Below, piece after piece: positions 6,507 through 14,481 of a stretch of 39,412 nt of DNA. Location of the stretch: NCBI GenBank assembly GCA_017502125.1, contig JAFVVN010000007.1, positions 1-39,412 of the forward strand, given 5' to 3'. Source of the DNA: Bacteroidales bacterium. Its GTDB lineage: Bacteria > Bacteroidota > Bacteroidia > Bacteroidales > UBA932. The notes beneath the pieces were generated by a model that had not been told where the DNA came from, did not search any database, and saw only the letters and a program-made list of their open reading frames with translations. The position numbers were made by a program, and so were the translations under genes. Position 1 is the stretch's first letter; every line of letters starts with the position of its first letter.

Positions 6507-7082
6507 ATGAAATCGATCAAAGGTACAAGAACAGAGCAGAATCTCTTGAAATCATTCGCCGGCGAGAGCCAGGCACGTTCACGCTATACTTTCTTTGCAG
6601 AGGTTGCGAAGAAGGAAGGATATGAGCAGATCGCAGCTGTATTCATGGAGACGGCAGAACAGGAGAGGGAGCACGCAAAGCGCTTCTTCAACTTCCTTGA
6701 GGGCGGTCCGCTTGAAATCACAGCATGCTACCCTGCAGGCGTGGTGGGAACAACTCAGGAGAACCTCCTTGCAGCAGCAATGGGAGAGAAGGAAGAGTGG
6801 GACATACTCTACAAGGAGTTCGCGGAAGTGGCTTCCGAGGAGGGCTTCCCGGCAATCGCAGCGACATTCAAGAACATAGCAAAGGTGGAGGCTGAGCACG
6901 AGCGCCGTTATCTCAAGCTCCTCAGCCGCCTCACAGACGGTGACTTCTTCCATCGCGACGGAAAGATCTGGTGGCAGTGCCGCAACTGCGGATATATCGT
7001 TGAAGCACAGGACGCTCCTAAGACATGTCCTGCATGCCTCTTCCCACAGGCTTATTTCGAGCCGATGAAGGAGAACTATTAG
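6507..7082 (+). CDS. rbr: rubrerythrin
   Basis: The 191-residue protein has the standard rubrerythrin layout. An N-terminal four-helix ferritin-like domain carries diiron ligands in the pattern of Glu20, ETAEQEREH (about 48-56), EKEEW (about 94-98) and KVEAEH (about 126-131). A C-terminal rubredoxin domain has Cys158-x-x-Cys161 and Cys174-x-x-Cys177. It reduces hydrogen peroxide using electrons from the rubredoxin iron, a main peroxide defence in anaerobes. The residue after the last cysteine is Leu where Gly is usual (CPACLF). The longest frame starts at a GTG at 6480; the ATG at 6507 matches the family start. A strong terminator follows. Confidence 0.95.
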   Translation: MKSIKGTRTEQNLLKSFAGESQARSRYTFFAEVAKKEGYEQIAAVFMETAEQEREHAKRFFNFLEGGPLEITACYPAGVVGTTQENLLAAAMGEKEEWDILYKEFAEVASEEGFPAIAATFKNIAKVEAEHERRYLKLLSRLTDGDFFHRDGKIWWQCRNCGYIVEAQDAPKTCPACLFPQAYFEPMKENY

Positions 7083-7105
7083 TATCTATACATGCGCTTA
7101 ATCAG

Positions 7106-7134
7106 GCGGCACCCGAAAAGGTGTCGCTTTTTTT
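7106..7134 (+). terminator. intrinsic terminator of rubrerythrin
   Basis: Stem GCGGCACC (7106-7113) with GGTGTCGC (7120-7127), one G-U pair, a CGAAAA loop, then seven T. It lies 23 bp after the stop codon. Confidence 0.9.
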
Positions 7135-7190
7135 GTTATATTCGTGGCTGGTATCCTGATTCGCTGACGGAGACCTGACAACTTGAACAG

Positions 7191-7325
7191 TTTCCACCAA
7201 AACAGGGTGTTTCCTGGAAACGCCAGGGGAAAAACACAGTTTATCCACCCAAACAGGGGTATTCGTGGAAGCTCAAAAGGGGAAAAACGGTTTTTCCACA
7301 GAAACGAGGTTTTTCGTGGACAAAG
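7191..7325. repeat. tandem ~50-bp repeat upstream of the GH2 gene
   Basis: Units at 7191-7239, 7240-7290 and a partial one at 7291-7325. Each opens with TTTNCCAC-like sequence and AAAC, has GG(T)nTTTCGTGGA-like sequence in the middle, and the first two close with GGGGAAAAAC. Within a unit TCCAC and GTGGA form a small dyad. The last unit ends 12 bp before the GH2 start codon, so the array forms the promoter/leader region. No TAnnTTTG box was found in it. Confidence 0.65.
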
Positions 7326-7337
7326 ATTGAAAGACAT

Positions 7338-9863
7338 ATGATGAAAAGACTGATGACCATTGCTGTCCTGCTGGCTGCCATAGCTGCCGGGGCACAGACA
7401 CCACGTGAAAAGATCAACTTTGACGACAACTGGCAGTTCGCATTCGGCGATGCATCCTCCCCTGCAAAGGATTTCGGATGCGGGACCGAATACTTCAACT
7501 ACCTTACAAAAGCCGCCTCCATCCATAACGAGGGTCCATATTCCCCTAAGTTCGATGCCAGCGGATGGGCTGTGGTGGACCTCCCTCATGACTGGGTGGT
7601 GGATCTTCCGTATGCAGAAGAGGCAAGTCACAGTCACGGATACAAGACTGTCGGACACAAATACCCGCAGACAAGCGTCGGCTGGTACAGGAAGACATTC
7701 ACAGTTCCGCAGGAGGACTACGGAAAGCATATCTGGCTGCAGTTCGACGGAATATTCCGCGACTCGCGCATATGGGTGAACGGATTCTACCTCGGTGGAG
7801 AGCCGAGCGGATATGCCACAAGGACTTATGATATATCGGAATACCTCAACTACGGAGGAGAGAACCTCGTATGCGTCCGGGCAGACGGCACTCTCGAAGA
7901 GGGATGGTTCTACGAGGGAGCCGGCATATACCGTCATGTGTGGCTGAACAAGGCTGCGCCGGTGCATGTGGCGCCTTTCGGCACGTTCGTGCATTCGAGA
8001 TTTGCGGGAGACATGCTCCCGGACGGAGGATTCGAGGTCGATTTTTCAAAGGCGACTCTGTATATAAACACTACTGTGCGTAACATGGCCAATGCCGCTA
8101 CAGAATATAAATATACACTCCGTCACACATTGAAGGATGCACAGGGCAAGGAGGTGTCAAGCTGTGAGGCCAAGGGAACCGTACTTCACGGCAAGGAGGA
8201 GCATCTATGCAAGACACGCATGACAGTGGAGGACCCGCATCTGTGGAGCTGCGATGATCCATATCTATATACTGTGGTGACCGAAGTCTTCATAAATGGA
8301 AGGCTCACAGATGGATATACGACTATAACAGGCATCAGACACATAGATTTCGACAAAGACAAGGGATTCTTCCTGAACGGCGAGCCGGTCAAGCTCAAGG
8401 GAGTGAACATGCACCAGGACCATGCGGGAGTCGGCTCAGGCATTCCTGACGGGCTTCAGGAATGGAGGCTTCTCCAACTGAAGAAATTCGGCTGCAACGC
8501 ATACCGCTCAAGCCACAACCCGATGACTCCGGAAATGCTCGACGCGTGCGACAGGCTGGGAATCCTGGTCATCGAGGAGAACCGTCTCACGGGAATCAAC
8601 GAGGAGCATACGCGCCTGTTGCAGAGGATGATCGAAAGGGACAGGAACCACCCGTGCATAATACTCTGGAGCGTGGGCAATGAGGAATGGGGAATCGAGT
8701 GGAACGACTTCGGCAATCGAATAGCGGAATCAATGAGGGAATATTGCCACAGGCTCGACCCTACCAGAAAGATGACGGTGGCTTCCAGCAGCGGCCCGAC
8801 CATTCTGGTGCCGGCCGATGTTGCAGGATACAACTATATACTCCAGAACCCTGTGGACAAGCACCGGGAGGATTATCCTGAGCGCTGTGCACTCGGATCG
8901 GAGGAGACTACCGGCTGCGGCACCAGGGGTGTATATTTCCCTGAACGTAAGGAGCCGGATCTTGAATCTGCTGCAGAAGGCGGGCAGAAGAAGGCAGAAG
9001 GTTGTCCGCCGTCAGCAGTGGACGCCGGCAACGGCCGAATGGTGGCCTTCAACCGCAGCAAGCACGGACCTGACAGTCTGTACAACTGCATCGAGAGAGG
9101 ATGGAAGTTCTATGCCGAACGTCCTTGGCTTGCCGGACTCTTCTACTGGACCGGCTTCGACTACCGAGGAGAGCCTAATCCTATGGTCTTCCCGGCCACC
9201 AGCTCCGAATTCGGAATCCTGGACTACTGCGGATTCCCTAAGGACGAGGCATATTACCTCAAGTCATGGTGGACCTCGGAACCCGTACTGCATATCCTTC
9301 CGCACTGGAATCTTGCCGGACATGAAGGCGAGACAGTCTCAATCTGGGTGTACAGCAACTGCGACGAGGTGCAGCTGACCGTCAACGGAAAGAAGCTGGA
9401 GAGAAAGAAGATGCCGGTGAACGGACATCTGGAATGGACAGCCGTATATAAGCCGGGCTCGCTGAAGGCAGTGGGTTACAAGGCTGGAAAGAAAGTCATG
9501 GAAACCTGTATAGCCACCACTGGAGAGGCGGTGAAGGAAGTGTGGACGACCGAGACTGTCGGTGACATCATGGTGGCAAACGTCAGCCTGACCGATTCCA
9601 AGGGACGTTTCGTGCCGACTGCCAATCAGGAAGTGACCTATACGGCACCTGAAGGCTGGACCATCCTCGGCTGGGGCAACGGAGACCCTGCCTTCCAGTA
9701 TGTTGAACGTCCTGTGACATATGGAGCTTCAGCAGCAGATGGCACAGCAGCGTCTGACGGGACCTATCTGACGGGGACCCCTGCACCGGATCAGGATGCA
9801 CGAAGCATCAAGGTGGTCACCTTCAACGGCCTGGCACAGGTCATTCTGCAGCGTTCCATATAA
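7338..9863 (+). CDS. GH2 glycoside hydrolase (beta-galactosidase-like), secreted
   Basis: The 841-residue protein has an N-terminal signal peptide (hydrophobic stretch, cleavage near AGAQ), a GH2 sugar-binding jelly roll (about 24-215), an Ig-like domain (about 225-335) and a TIM barrel (about 336-620). The acid/base is Glu449 in SVGNEEW. The nucleophile is probably Glu522 in LGSEETTGCGTRG. A DUF4982-type domain and a C-terminal Ig-like domain follow (about 650-840). This domain set is typical of Bacteroidales periplasmic beta-galactosidases, though beta-glucuronidase or related activity cannot be excluded. Two low-complexity inserts rich in Ala/Gly/Pro, near 540-567 and 790-815, look like extra loops. 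It stands alone on the plus strand, apart from the PUL, between the repeat array and a terminator. Confidence 0.88.
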   Translation: MMKRLMTIAVLLAAIAAGAQTPREKINFDDNWQFAFGDASSPAKDFGCGTEYFNYLTKAASIHNEGPYSPKFDASGWAVVDLPHDWVVDLPYAEEASHSHGYKTVGHKYPQTSVGWYRKTFTVPQEDYGKHIWLQFDGIFRDSRIWVNGFYLGGEPSGYATRTYDISEYLNYGGENLVCVRADGTLEEGWFYEGAGIYRHVWLNKAAPVHVAPFGTFVHSRFAGDMLPDGGFEVDFSKATLYINTTVRNMANAATEYKYTLRHTLKDAQGKEVSSCEAKGTVLHGKEEHLCKTRMTVEDPHLWSCDDPYLYTVVTEVFINGRLTDGYTTITGIRHIDFDKDKGFFLNGEPVKLKGVNMHQDHAGVGSGIPDGLQEWRLLQLKKFGCNAYRSSHNPMTPEMLDACDRLGILVIEENRLTGINEEHTRLLQRMIERDRNHPCIILWSVGNEEWGIEWNDFGNRIAESMREYCHRLDPTRKMTVASSSGPTILVPADVAGYNYILQNPVDKHREDYPERCALGSEETTGCGTRGVYFPERKEPDLESAAEGGQKKAEGCPPSAVDAGNGRMVAFNRSKHGPDSLYNCIERGWKFYAERPWLAGLFYWTGFDYRGEPNPMVFPATSSEFGILDYCGFPKDEAYYLKSWWTSEPVLHILPHWNLAGHEGETVSIWVYSNCDEVQLTVNGKKLERKKMPVNGHLEWTAVYKPGSLKAVGYKAGKKVMETCIATTGEAVKEVWTTETVGDIMVANVSLTDSKGRFVPTANQEVTYTAPEGWTILGWGNGDPAFQYVERPVTYGASAADGTAASDGTYLTGTPAPDQDARSIKVVTFNGLAQVILQRSI

Positions 9864-9888
9864 CCTCCTGAATACCAGAGGTTTAAGC

Positions 9889-9922
9889 AAAATCGCCTGC
9901 GGCAAATGTCGCAGGCGATTTT
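9889..9922 (+). terminator. hairpin terminator after GH2 (GCCTGCG family copy 1)
   Basis: A perfect 13-bp stem, AAAATCGCCTGCG with CGCAGGCGATTTT, around the loop GCAAATGT. A-run and T-run flanks let it work on both strands; the SLC13 gene ends just beyond it from the other side. Two further copies lie at 17013 and 20422. Confidence 0.85.
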
Positions 9923-9974
9923 ATGTAAAGCGCTGACAATCAGCTGGGTGAGCATTTTACTTTGGCAGGGAATA

Positions 9975-11861
9975 TCAGAACGGGAAGATGAGCGGAAGCA
10001 CGAAGACCATGATGACACCCATGAGGATCTGGAGCGGGAGTCCGACCTTCACATAGTCCATGAAGGTGTACTGTCCGGCCGGCATCACGAGGGCGTTAGG
10101 CGGTGTGGAGAACGGTGAAGCGAAGCACATGGAAGCCCCGACAGTGACTGCAAAGAGGAATGACAGAGGGTTGACTCCGATTCCGATGGCACACTGAAGA
10201 GCGATAGGAGCCATGAGGACAGCCGTCACCGTGTTGCTTATGAATATGGTCATCGTGGATGTAGCGAAATATACGGCAGCAAGTGCCAGATATGGTCCGC
10301 TCGACCCGAAGGTATTGATTATGAAATCTGCAATCATTCCAGAAGCCCCAGTCTTCTCAAGGGCTGTGGACATAGGAAGCATCGCGGCAAAGAGCACGAT
10401 GGTCTGCCAGTTGATGGTCTTGTAGGCCGCCTCCACATTGCGTACGCAGCCTGTCACCACCATGAGCACGGCGGCAAGAAGGACCGAAGTCACCGGAGCC
10501 ACCGGAATGGAATCCACCACCATCATCACGATCATGGCTATCATTATGGCTGCCGCAACAGGAGCCTTATAGTCCAGGGTCACCTTGGCCGCCTCCTGAA
10601 GAGGTTCTCCGAGGACCACCCAGTTGTCCGACTCGTTACGCAGGCGGGCTATGTCCTTCCATGTTCCCTGAACCAGAAGCACGTCTCCGCTGTGCATCTT
10701 CTCCGATCCGAGTTCCTGTAGGATATAGTCGCTCTTCCTCCTGATACCCAGCACATTGACGCTGAACTTGCTGCGGAAACCAGCCTCAAAAACGGTCCTG
10801 TTGATCATCGATGAAGACGGCATGATAAGAATCTCCGCTATTCCGATGTCGAAGAAGTCCAGGGACGGGTTTGAAGAGCTGCCCTCTATCTCGTCAGTGT
10901 GGTTGTCGAGCAGTCTGAGCGAATAGTCTGAGGCAAACTGCTGCACCTGCTCGATGTCTCCGGAAAGATAAAGCACATCCCCCGTCTGGAGCACCAGAGA
11001 AGGCGATGCCAGCTGCTGGCTGACGGTACGGACGAAACGGTTGTTGCCGGCACTGCGGCGCAGCTCCATGACATTTATTCCATATTTCTTGTATATATCC
11101 AGCTCCACAATCGTCTTGCCCACAGCCGAGGAACCGGAATCCTTGACATGAACCCTGAACAGATTGTCTGTGAGGCCATATTCCCTGACAAGTTCCTTTA
11201 GCGACTTGCCGCCTTTCTTCTTGTCCTTTCCCTTCTCCTTAGGAGTCAGGAACCACTTCGTCAGAGGCATGAGCACGAGGATGCCCACTGCCAGGGTTAT
11301 CAGACCCACAGGAAGGAAGGTGAAGAATGATATATCCTGAACAGAAGAGTCCACGATGCCGTTTGCCTTGGCCGTCGAAAGGGTCTCCTGGATGATGAGG
11401 TTCGGAGGGGTACCGATGAGGGTCATCATACCTCCCATGCTGCTGGCAAATGCAAGTGGCATGAGCAGACGGCGCGAAGATGTTCCTGCATGGGCCGCCA
11501 TACTCACCACGATAGGAAGCATGAGGGCCACAGTGCCTGTGTTGCTCACGAAGGCTCCGATGAAGGCTGTCACCAGCATCACCAGCAGGAATAGCCTGGT
11601 CTCGCTGGTTCCGGCAAGCTTTATGACCTGTCCGCCTATCATCTTGGCAAGTCCGGTCTGGAAGATTCCTCCGCCGACGATGAACAGACCTACCATCATG
11701 ATCACCGTCGAATTCGAAAATCCCGCCAGTCCCTCGGCAGGAGTCAGCACCTGACACAGAAGCAGGGCAAGCAGCGCGCATATGGCCACAAGGTCAGACC
11801 TGACCCTGCCGCTGACAAAGAGCGCTGCAGATATAAGGAGTATTATAAGTGTTGCTACCAT
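9975..11861 (-). CDS. SLC13/DASS-family permease with two RCK-C domains
   Basis: The ~628-residue protein has about five hydrophobic segments, a soluble middle section, and a second set of about six. Conserved transport motifs occur in both halves: FVSNTGTVALMLP and LIGTPPNL in the first, FISNTVTAVLMAP and FSTPPNALV in the second. The middle contains two RCK-C (TrkA-C) modules (about 230-315 and 325-405) with paired VLQTGDVLYLSG and MHSGDVLLVQG strands. Relatives carry anions (dicarboxylates, sulphate, possibly others) with Na+; substrate cannot be read here, and the RCK-C domains suggest ligand control. The longest frame starts at a TTG at 11885, but that lies within the probable promoter box CAAAGATA (11883-11890, TATCTTTG on the minus strand), so the ATG at 11861 is preferred. 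Confidence 0.85.
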   Translation of the reverse strand: MVATLIILLISAALFVSGRVRSDLVAICALLALLLCQVLTPAEGLAGFSNSTVIMMVGLFIVGGGIFQTGLAKMIGGQVIKLAGTSETRLFLLVMLVTAFIGAFVSNTGTVALMLPIVVSMAAHAGTSSRRLLMPLAFASSMGGMMTLIGTPPNLIIQETLSTAKANGIVDSSVQDISFFTFLPVGLITLAVGILVLMPLTKWFLTPKEKGKDKKKGGKSLKELVREYGLTDNLFRVHVKDSGSSAVGKTIVELDIYKKYGINVMELRRSAGNNRFVRTVSQQLASPSLVLQTGDVLYLSGDIEQVQQFASDYSLRLLDNHTDEIEGSSSNPSLDFFDIGIAEILIMPSSSMINRTVFEAGFRSKFSVNVLGIRRKSDYILQELGSEKMHSGDVLLVQGTWKDIARLRNESDNWVVLGEPLQEAAKVTLDYKAPVAAAIMIAMIVMMVVDSIPVAPVTSVLLAAVLMVVTGCVRNVEAAYKTINWQTIVLFAAMLPMSTALEKTGASGMIADFIINTFGSSGPYLALAAVYFATSTMTIFISNTVTAVLMAPIALQCAIGIGVNPLSFLFAVTVGASMCFASPFSTPPNALVMPAGQYTFMDYVKVGLPLQILMGVIMVFVLPLIFPF

Positions 11862-11882
11862 ATGGCCTGAAGTTATAGACGG

Positions 11883-11890
11883 CAAAGATA
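11883..11890 (-). promoter_or_regulatory. predicted -7 promoter box for the SLC13 gene
   Basis: TATCTTTG on the minus strand matches TAnnTTTG, followed by C. It predicts a leader of roughly 15 nt before the ATG at 11861. No good -33 box is seen. Confidence 0.5.
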
Positions 11891-11944
11891 CTGAAAATAT
11901 CAGACCTGAGGCCAGACGAAATTAAAGTTTACGTATCAGCACCT

Positions 11945-12613
11945 TCATAGTCTGCTCCTCCTCTTTATCATCGCGATCATGCTGTATGCCATCGGGGTGC
12001 CGAAGAAGGCCTCGATACCGAGCTTCATGAAATACTGAAGGGCGATCATCAGCAGGATGTCACGGGTCGGAAGAGTGCCGGCAAAGGCAATCAGCACGAA
12101 CGGAATGGTGTCCAGCAAATATCCGATGACGGAGCTTCCGATGGTCCTGACCCAGAGTCTCCTCTCACCGAATCTCTTGCGGATCCACTCCATGAGCCAG
12201 GCGTTGGACAGCTCTCCGCAGAGGAAGCCCACAAGCGAGGCTATGACTATCCTCGGCACATAATTGAATATGGAATTATAGGCATTGGCCGTGGCATCAA
12301 GATAATCCGGCGAAGGCAGCCACACCCCTATCTGGGTGCAGACGACCATGAGCAGGTTGCACACGAATGTCAGGATTATGACCTTGCGGGCGGTCTTATA
12401 GCCCCATATCTCGGTGAGGACGTCACCAAGCATGTACGCGAACGGGAATGTGATCGTGCCGGAATCGAAGTACAAAATATCGAAGATGCCGATGACCTTT
12501 ACGGCCATTATGTTTGACACAAGATATGCCGTGACAAACAATGCAGAAACGATGACAAGCAGCATGTCGCCGCTCTCCCGGTTTTTTAAAGGGTTTTCCG
12601 AAACCTTGTTCAT
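11945..12613 (-). CDS. yhhQ: queuosine precursor transporter (YhhQ/VUT family)
   Basis: The 222-residue membrane protein has about six hydrophobic segments and the family landmarks: AYLVSNIMAVKVI early, then FPFAYMLGDVLTEIWGYKTAR, GFLCGELSNAWLM, RTIGSSVIGYLLDTIPF and a C-terminal LGIEAFFGTPMAY. YhhQ-type proteins import queuine or preQ1-type bases used to modify tRNA at position 34. It has its own promoter box about 20 bp upstream. The SLC13 gene follows 83 bp downstream, also with its own promoter box. Confidence 0.9.
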   Translation of the reverse strand: MNKVSENPLKNRESGDMLLVIVSALFVTAYLVSNIMAVKVIGIFDILYFDSGTITFPFAYMLGDVLTEIWGYKTARKVIILTFVCNLLMVVCTQIGVWLPSPDYLDATANAYNSIFNYVPRIVIASLVGFLCGELSNAWLMEWIRKRFGERRLWVRTIGSSVIGYLLDTIPFVLIAFAGTLPTRDILLMIALQYFMKLGIEAFFGTPMAYSMIAMIKRRSRL

Positions 12614-12630
12614 ATCAAATTAATTTCCCG

Positions 12631-12638
12631 CAAAGTTA
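12631..12638 (-). promoter_or_regulatory. predicted -7 promoter box for yhhQ
   Basis: TAACTTTG on the minus strand matches TAnnTTTG, followed by C. The implied leader is about 10 nt. It marks yhhQ as transcribed apart from the PUL that ends at 12768. Confidence 0.5.
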
Positions 12639-12767
12639 ATCAAAACTTCGATTCCGGGGAAATCGGTTGTTAAATATCCATAAGCAAGATCGAAACCATC
12701 TTAAAAACAGGTTTGCTATCCGGAGAAATGGCGGAATCCCCGGATGATAAAAACCTCAGTTTTAAAA

Positions 12768-14417
12768 TCAGTTTACGAGAAGTTCGATGTCGCAGCCCCA
12801 GAAGACAGATGGCATGGCCGGTTCCAAGGTGCCGTCGGATCTTATCAGGGAGATGTCTTTGATAAGGACTTCCAGTTCTTTGTCTGTTGTGCACTGGAGG
12901 GTGGTGCGGGAGGCTTTGGAACCGAGGGATGATTCCTTGAAATAGACTGTTGTCGAGGCGTCCTCGAATTTGACATACTGCTCCTTGCCGTCGCTTTCGC
13001 CATAGACCTTCACATGGAGGGTTCCGCTTTCGGGGGCCTCTGCCAGTTCGAAGGTCAGACCCTTGTACTCGGACAGGTAGAGGGCCGACGGATGGAGGTT
13101 GGCCTCGGACCAGAGCTGGCGATAGGTTACCTTATAGTCCAGGTCATAGTCTTCCAGAACAGGAATCTGAGGGGTGAAGCCTTCACCGTGATATGCCTTC
13201 ACTATGGCCTCTGTGATTTCCGGATGGCTGAATGCCGGAATGGAGCGGTAAAACCCGTCGGAAAGATTCATCCAGTGGAAGGTACCCATTCCATATTCCT
13301 TGGCCGTGCGGACAAAATAGTCGGCATAGTAGCAGAAATTCTCCAGGGAAGGGTTCTCGCTGAATGTGCCCCACTCGCCTATTATCACCGGACCACCTTT
13401 GGAGACCAGATGCTGGTCCAGGAGTCGGAACATCTCTGAGACCTCCGCTTCCATGGAAGGAAGGTTGTCAATCTCAGGATAGGCATGTACCTGAAAAAGA
13501 ATATGGTCCTCAACGGTGTCCACAGGCTTTTCCATATATATGAGCGGGTCCGGGAGATGCCGGTTCCAGGTGCCGGAGCCGTTGCATGCCCCATATGTGT
13601 TCACCACCAGGTTCCTGACGGCATTGTTGCCACCGGTCGCACGCACCACGTCCACAAAGCTCTGGGCATAGGAATTTATTGCGTCATAAGCCTGAGAGGC
13701 CGCTGTGGCATCATAACCTATATTCATGGAGGCATAGCACCATGAACGGCTCTCGTCCAGCATTTCGTTATATGATTCGAAAAGGAGACGCTGGTCATAT
13801 GACTTGAACCTTTCGGCTATCTGCTTCCACAGACCTTCGTAGCGGGCCTTGACAGTCTGGTATATTTCCGGATCTGCCACAAGCCAGGCGTCAGGATCGG
13901 CACCGGTGTCATGATGGATGTTGATTATGCAGTACATTCCGGCGTTGAGAACATAGTCCACAATCTCGTTCACGCGGTTCATCCACTCGGCAAAGACCAC
14001 TCCGTTGGCATCCATATGGACTCCCCAGGTCACAGGGACGCGGATGGCTCCGAAACCGGCGTTCTTCATCATGGTCATGAGTTCGGGACTGGTCACAGGC
14101 TGTCCCCATCCCGTCTCCCATGCTCTCCAGTCACGACCGTCAGTGCCGCCGGTCCACCAGACTGCATCCAAGGTGTTTCCCAAATTCCAGCCCACTCCCA
14201 TGCTGCGGATGGCTTCGTAGGAGGACTCGAAAGCGGGAAGGTCAGGGGTCGGCTCGGGATCCGGTTTCTGCTCCGAACCGTCATCGGGCTGCTTTTCAGG
14301 TTCCGGACCGGCAGGAATCTCCGGCAGCGGCCCTTCATTCTCGGAAGACTCATCCACAGGAGAGCATGACAGCATCAAGCCTGCCATGCACACTGCCAGA
14401 AATATATATCTTTTCAT
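12768..14417 (-). CDS. GH5 endo-beta-glucanase/mannanase lipoprotein, last gene of the PUL
   Basis: Counted from the ATG at 14417 the protein has 549 residues. The longer frame to 14462 adds a tail without signal features and overlaps the palindrome. MKRYIF and a hydrophobic stretch end in LMLSC (Cys18), a lipoprotein signal. A Pro/Glu/Asp-rich linker follows (about 20-65). The GH5 barrel (about 66-415) has GVGWNLGNTLDA, INIHHD, acid/base Glu218 in FESYNEM and nucleophile Glu348 in VIIGEWG. It resembles subfamily GH5_4, which includes endoglucanases, xyloglucanases and mannanases. The last ~120 residues form a beta-rich module, perhaps carbohydrate-binding; I cannot name its family. The acidic linker after the cysteine suggests surface display. 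It follows GH94 after 64 bp. Confidence 0.85.
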   Translation of the reverse strand: MKRYIFLAVCMAGLMLSCSPVDESSENEGPLPEIPAGPEPEKQPDDGSEQKPDPEPTPDLPAFESSYEAIRSMGVGWNLGNTLDAVWWTGGTDGRDWRAWETGWGQPVTSPELMTMMKNAGFGAIRVPVTWGVHMDANGVVFAEWMNRVNEIVDYVLNAGMYCIINIHHDTGADPDAWLVADPEIYQTVKARYEGLWKQIAERFKSYDQRLLFESYNEMLDESRSWCYASMNIGYDATAASQAYDAINSYAQSFVDVVRATGGNNAVRNLVVNTYGACNGSGTWNRHLPDPLIYMEKPVDTVEDHILFQVHAYPEIDNLPSMEAEVSEMFRLLDQHLVSKGGPVIIGEWGTFSENPSLENFCYYADYFVRTAKEYGMGTFHWMNLSDGFYRSIPAFSHPEITEAIVKAYHGEGFTPQIPVLEDYDLDYKVTYRQLWSEANLHPSALYLSEYKGLTFELAEAPESGTLHVKVYGESDGKEQYVKFEDASTTVYFKESSLGSKASRTTLQCTTDKELEVLIKDISLIRSDGTLEPAMPSVFWGCDIELLVN

Positions 14418-14458
14418 AGTCTGCTCAGATTGCTTAATAATGAGTTCATTTGACAAAA

Positions 14459-14475
14459 CCACTGTGTCACAGTGG
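14459..14475. promoter_or_regulatory. CCACTGTG palindrome between GH94 and GH5
   Basis: CCACTGTG, one base, CACAGTGG: a perfect 8+8 dyad starting about 7 bp after the GH94 stop codon, flanked by GACA/TGTC. In the minus-strand transcript it is followed by TTTTG, so it could be a weak terminator. The tight symmetry also fits a dimeric repressor site. Confidence 0.55.
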
Positions 14476-14481
14476 CCTGTC

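Noticed and set aside
7098-7994. 298-codon minus-strand frame across the rubrerythrin terminator and GH2 start
   Set aside because: It reads through a strong terminator, the leader repeats and the GH2 signal peptide on the wrong strand, with no protein-like features.
11862-11885. TTG start for the SLC13 permease
   Set aside because: The codon falls within the predicted -7 promoter box; the ATG at 11861 is followed directly by the first membrane segment.
12717-12762. Possible terminator between the last PUL gene and yhhQ (ATCCGG/CCGGAT and AAAAC/GTTTT pairs)
   Set aside because: The stems are short, loops long and the T-run is misplaced, so I do not list it, although the PUL transcript should end somewhere in this gap.
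14418-14462. Upstream start extending the last GH5 gene by 15 residues
   Set aside because: The extension would put residues before an obvious lipoprotein signal and overlaps the palindrome at 14459; the ATG at 14417 gives a normal signal.
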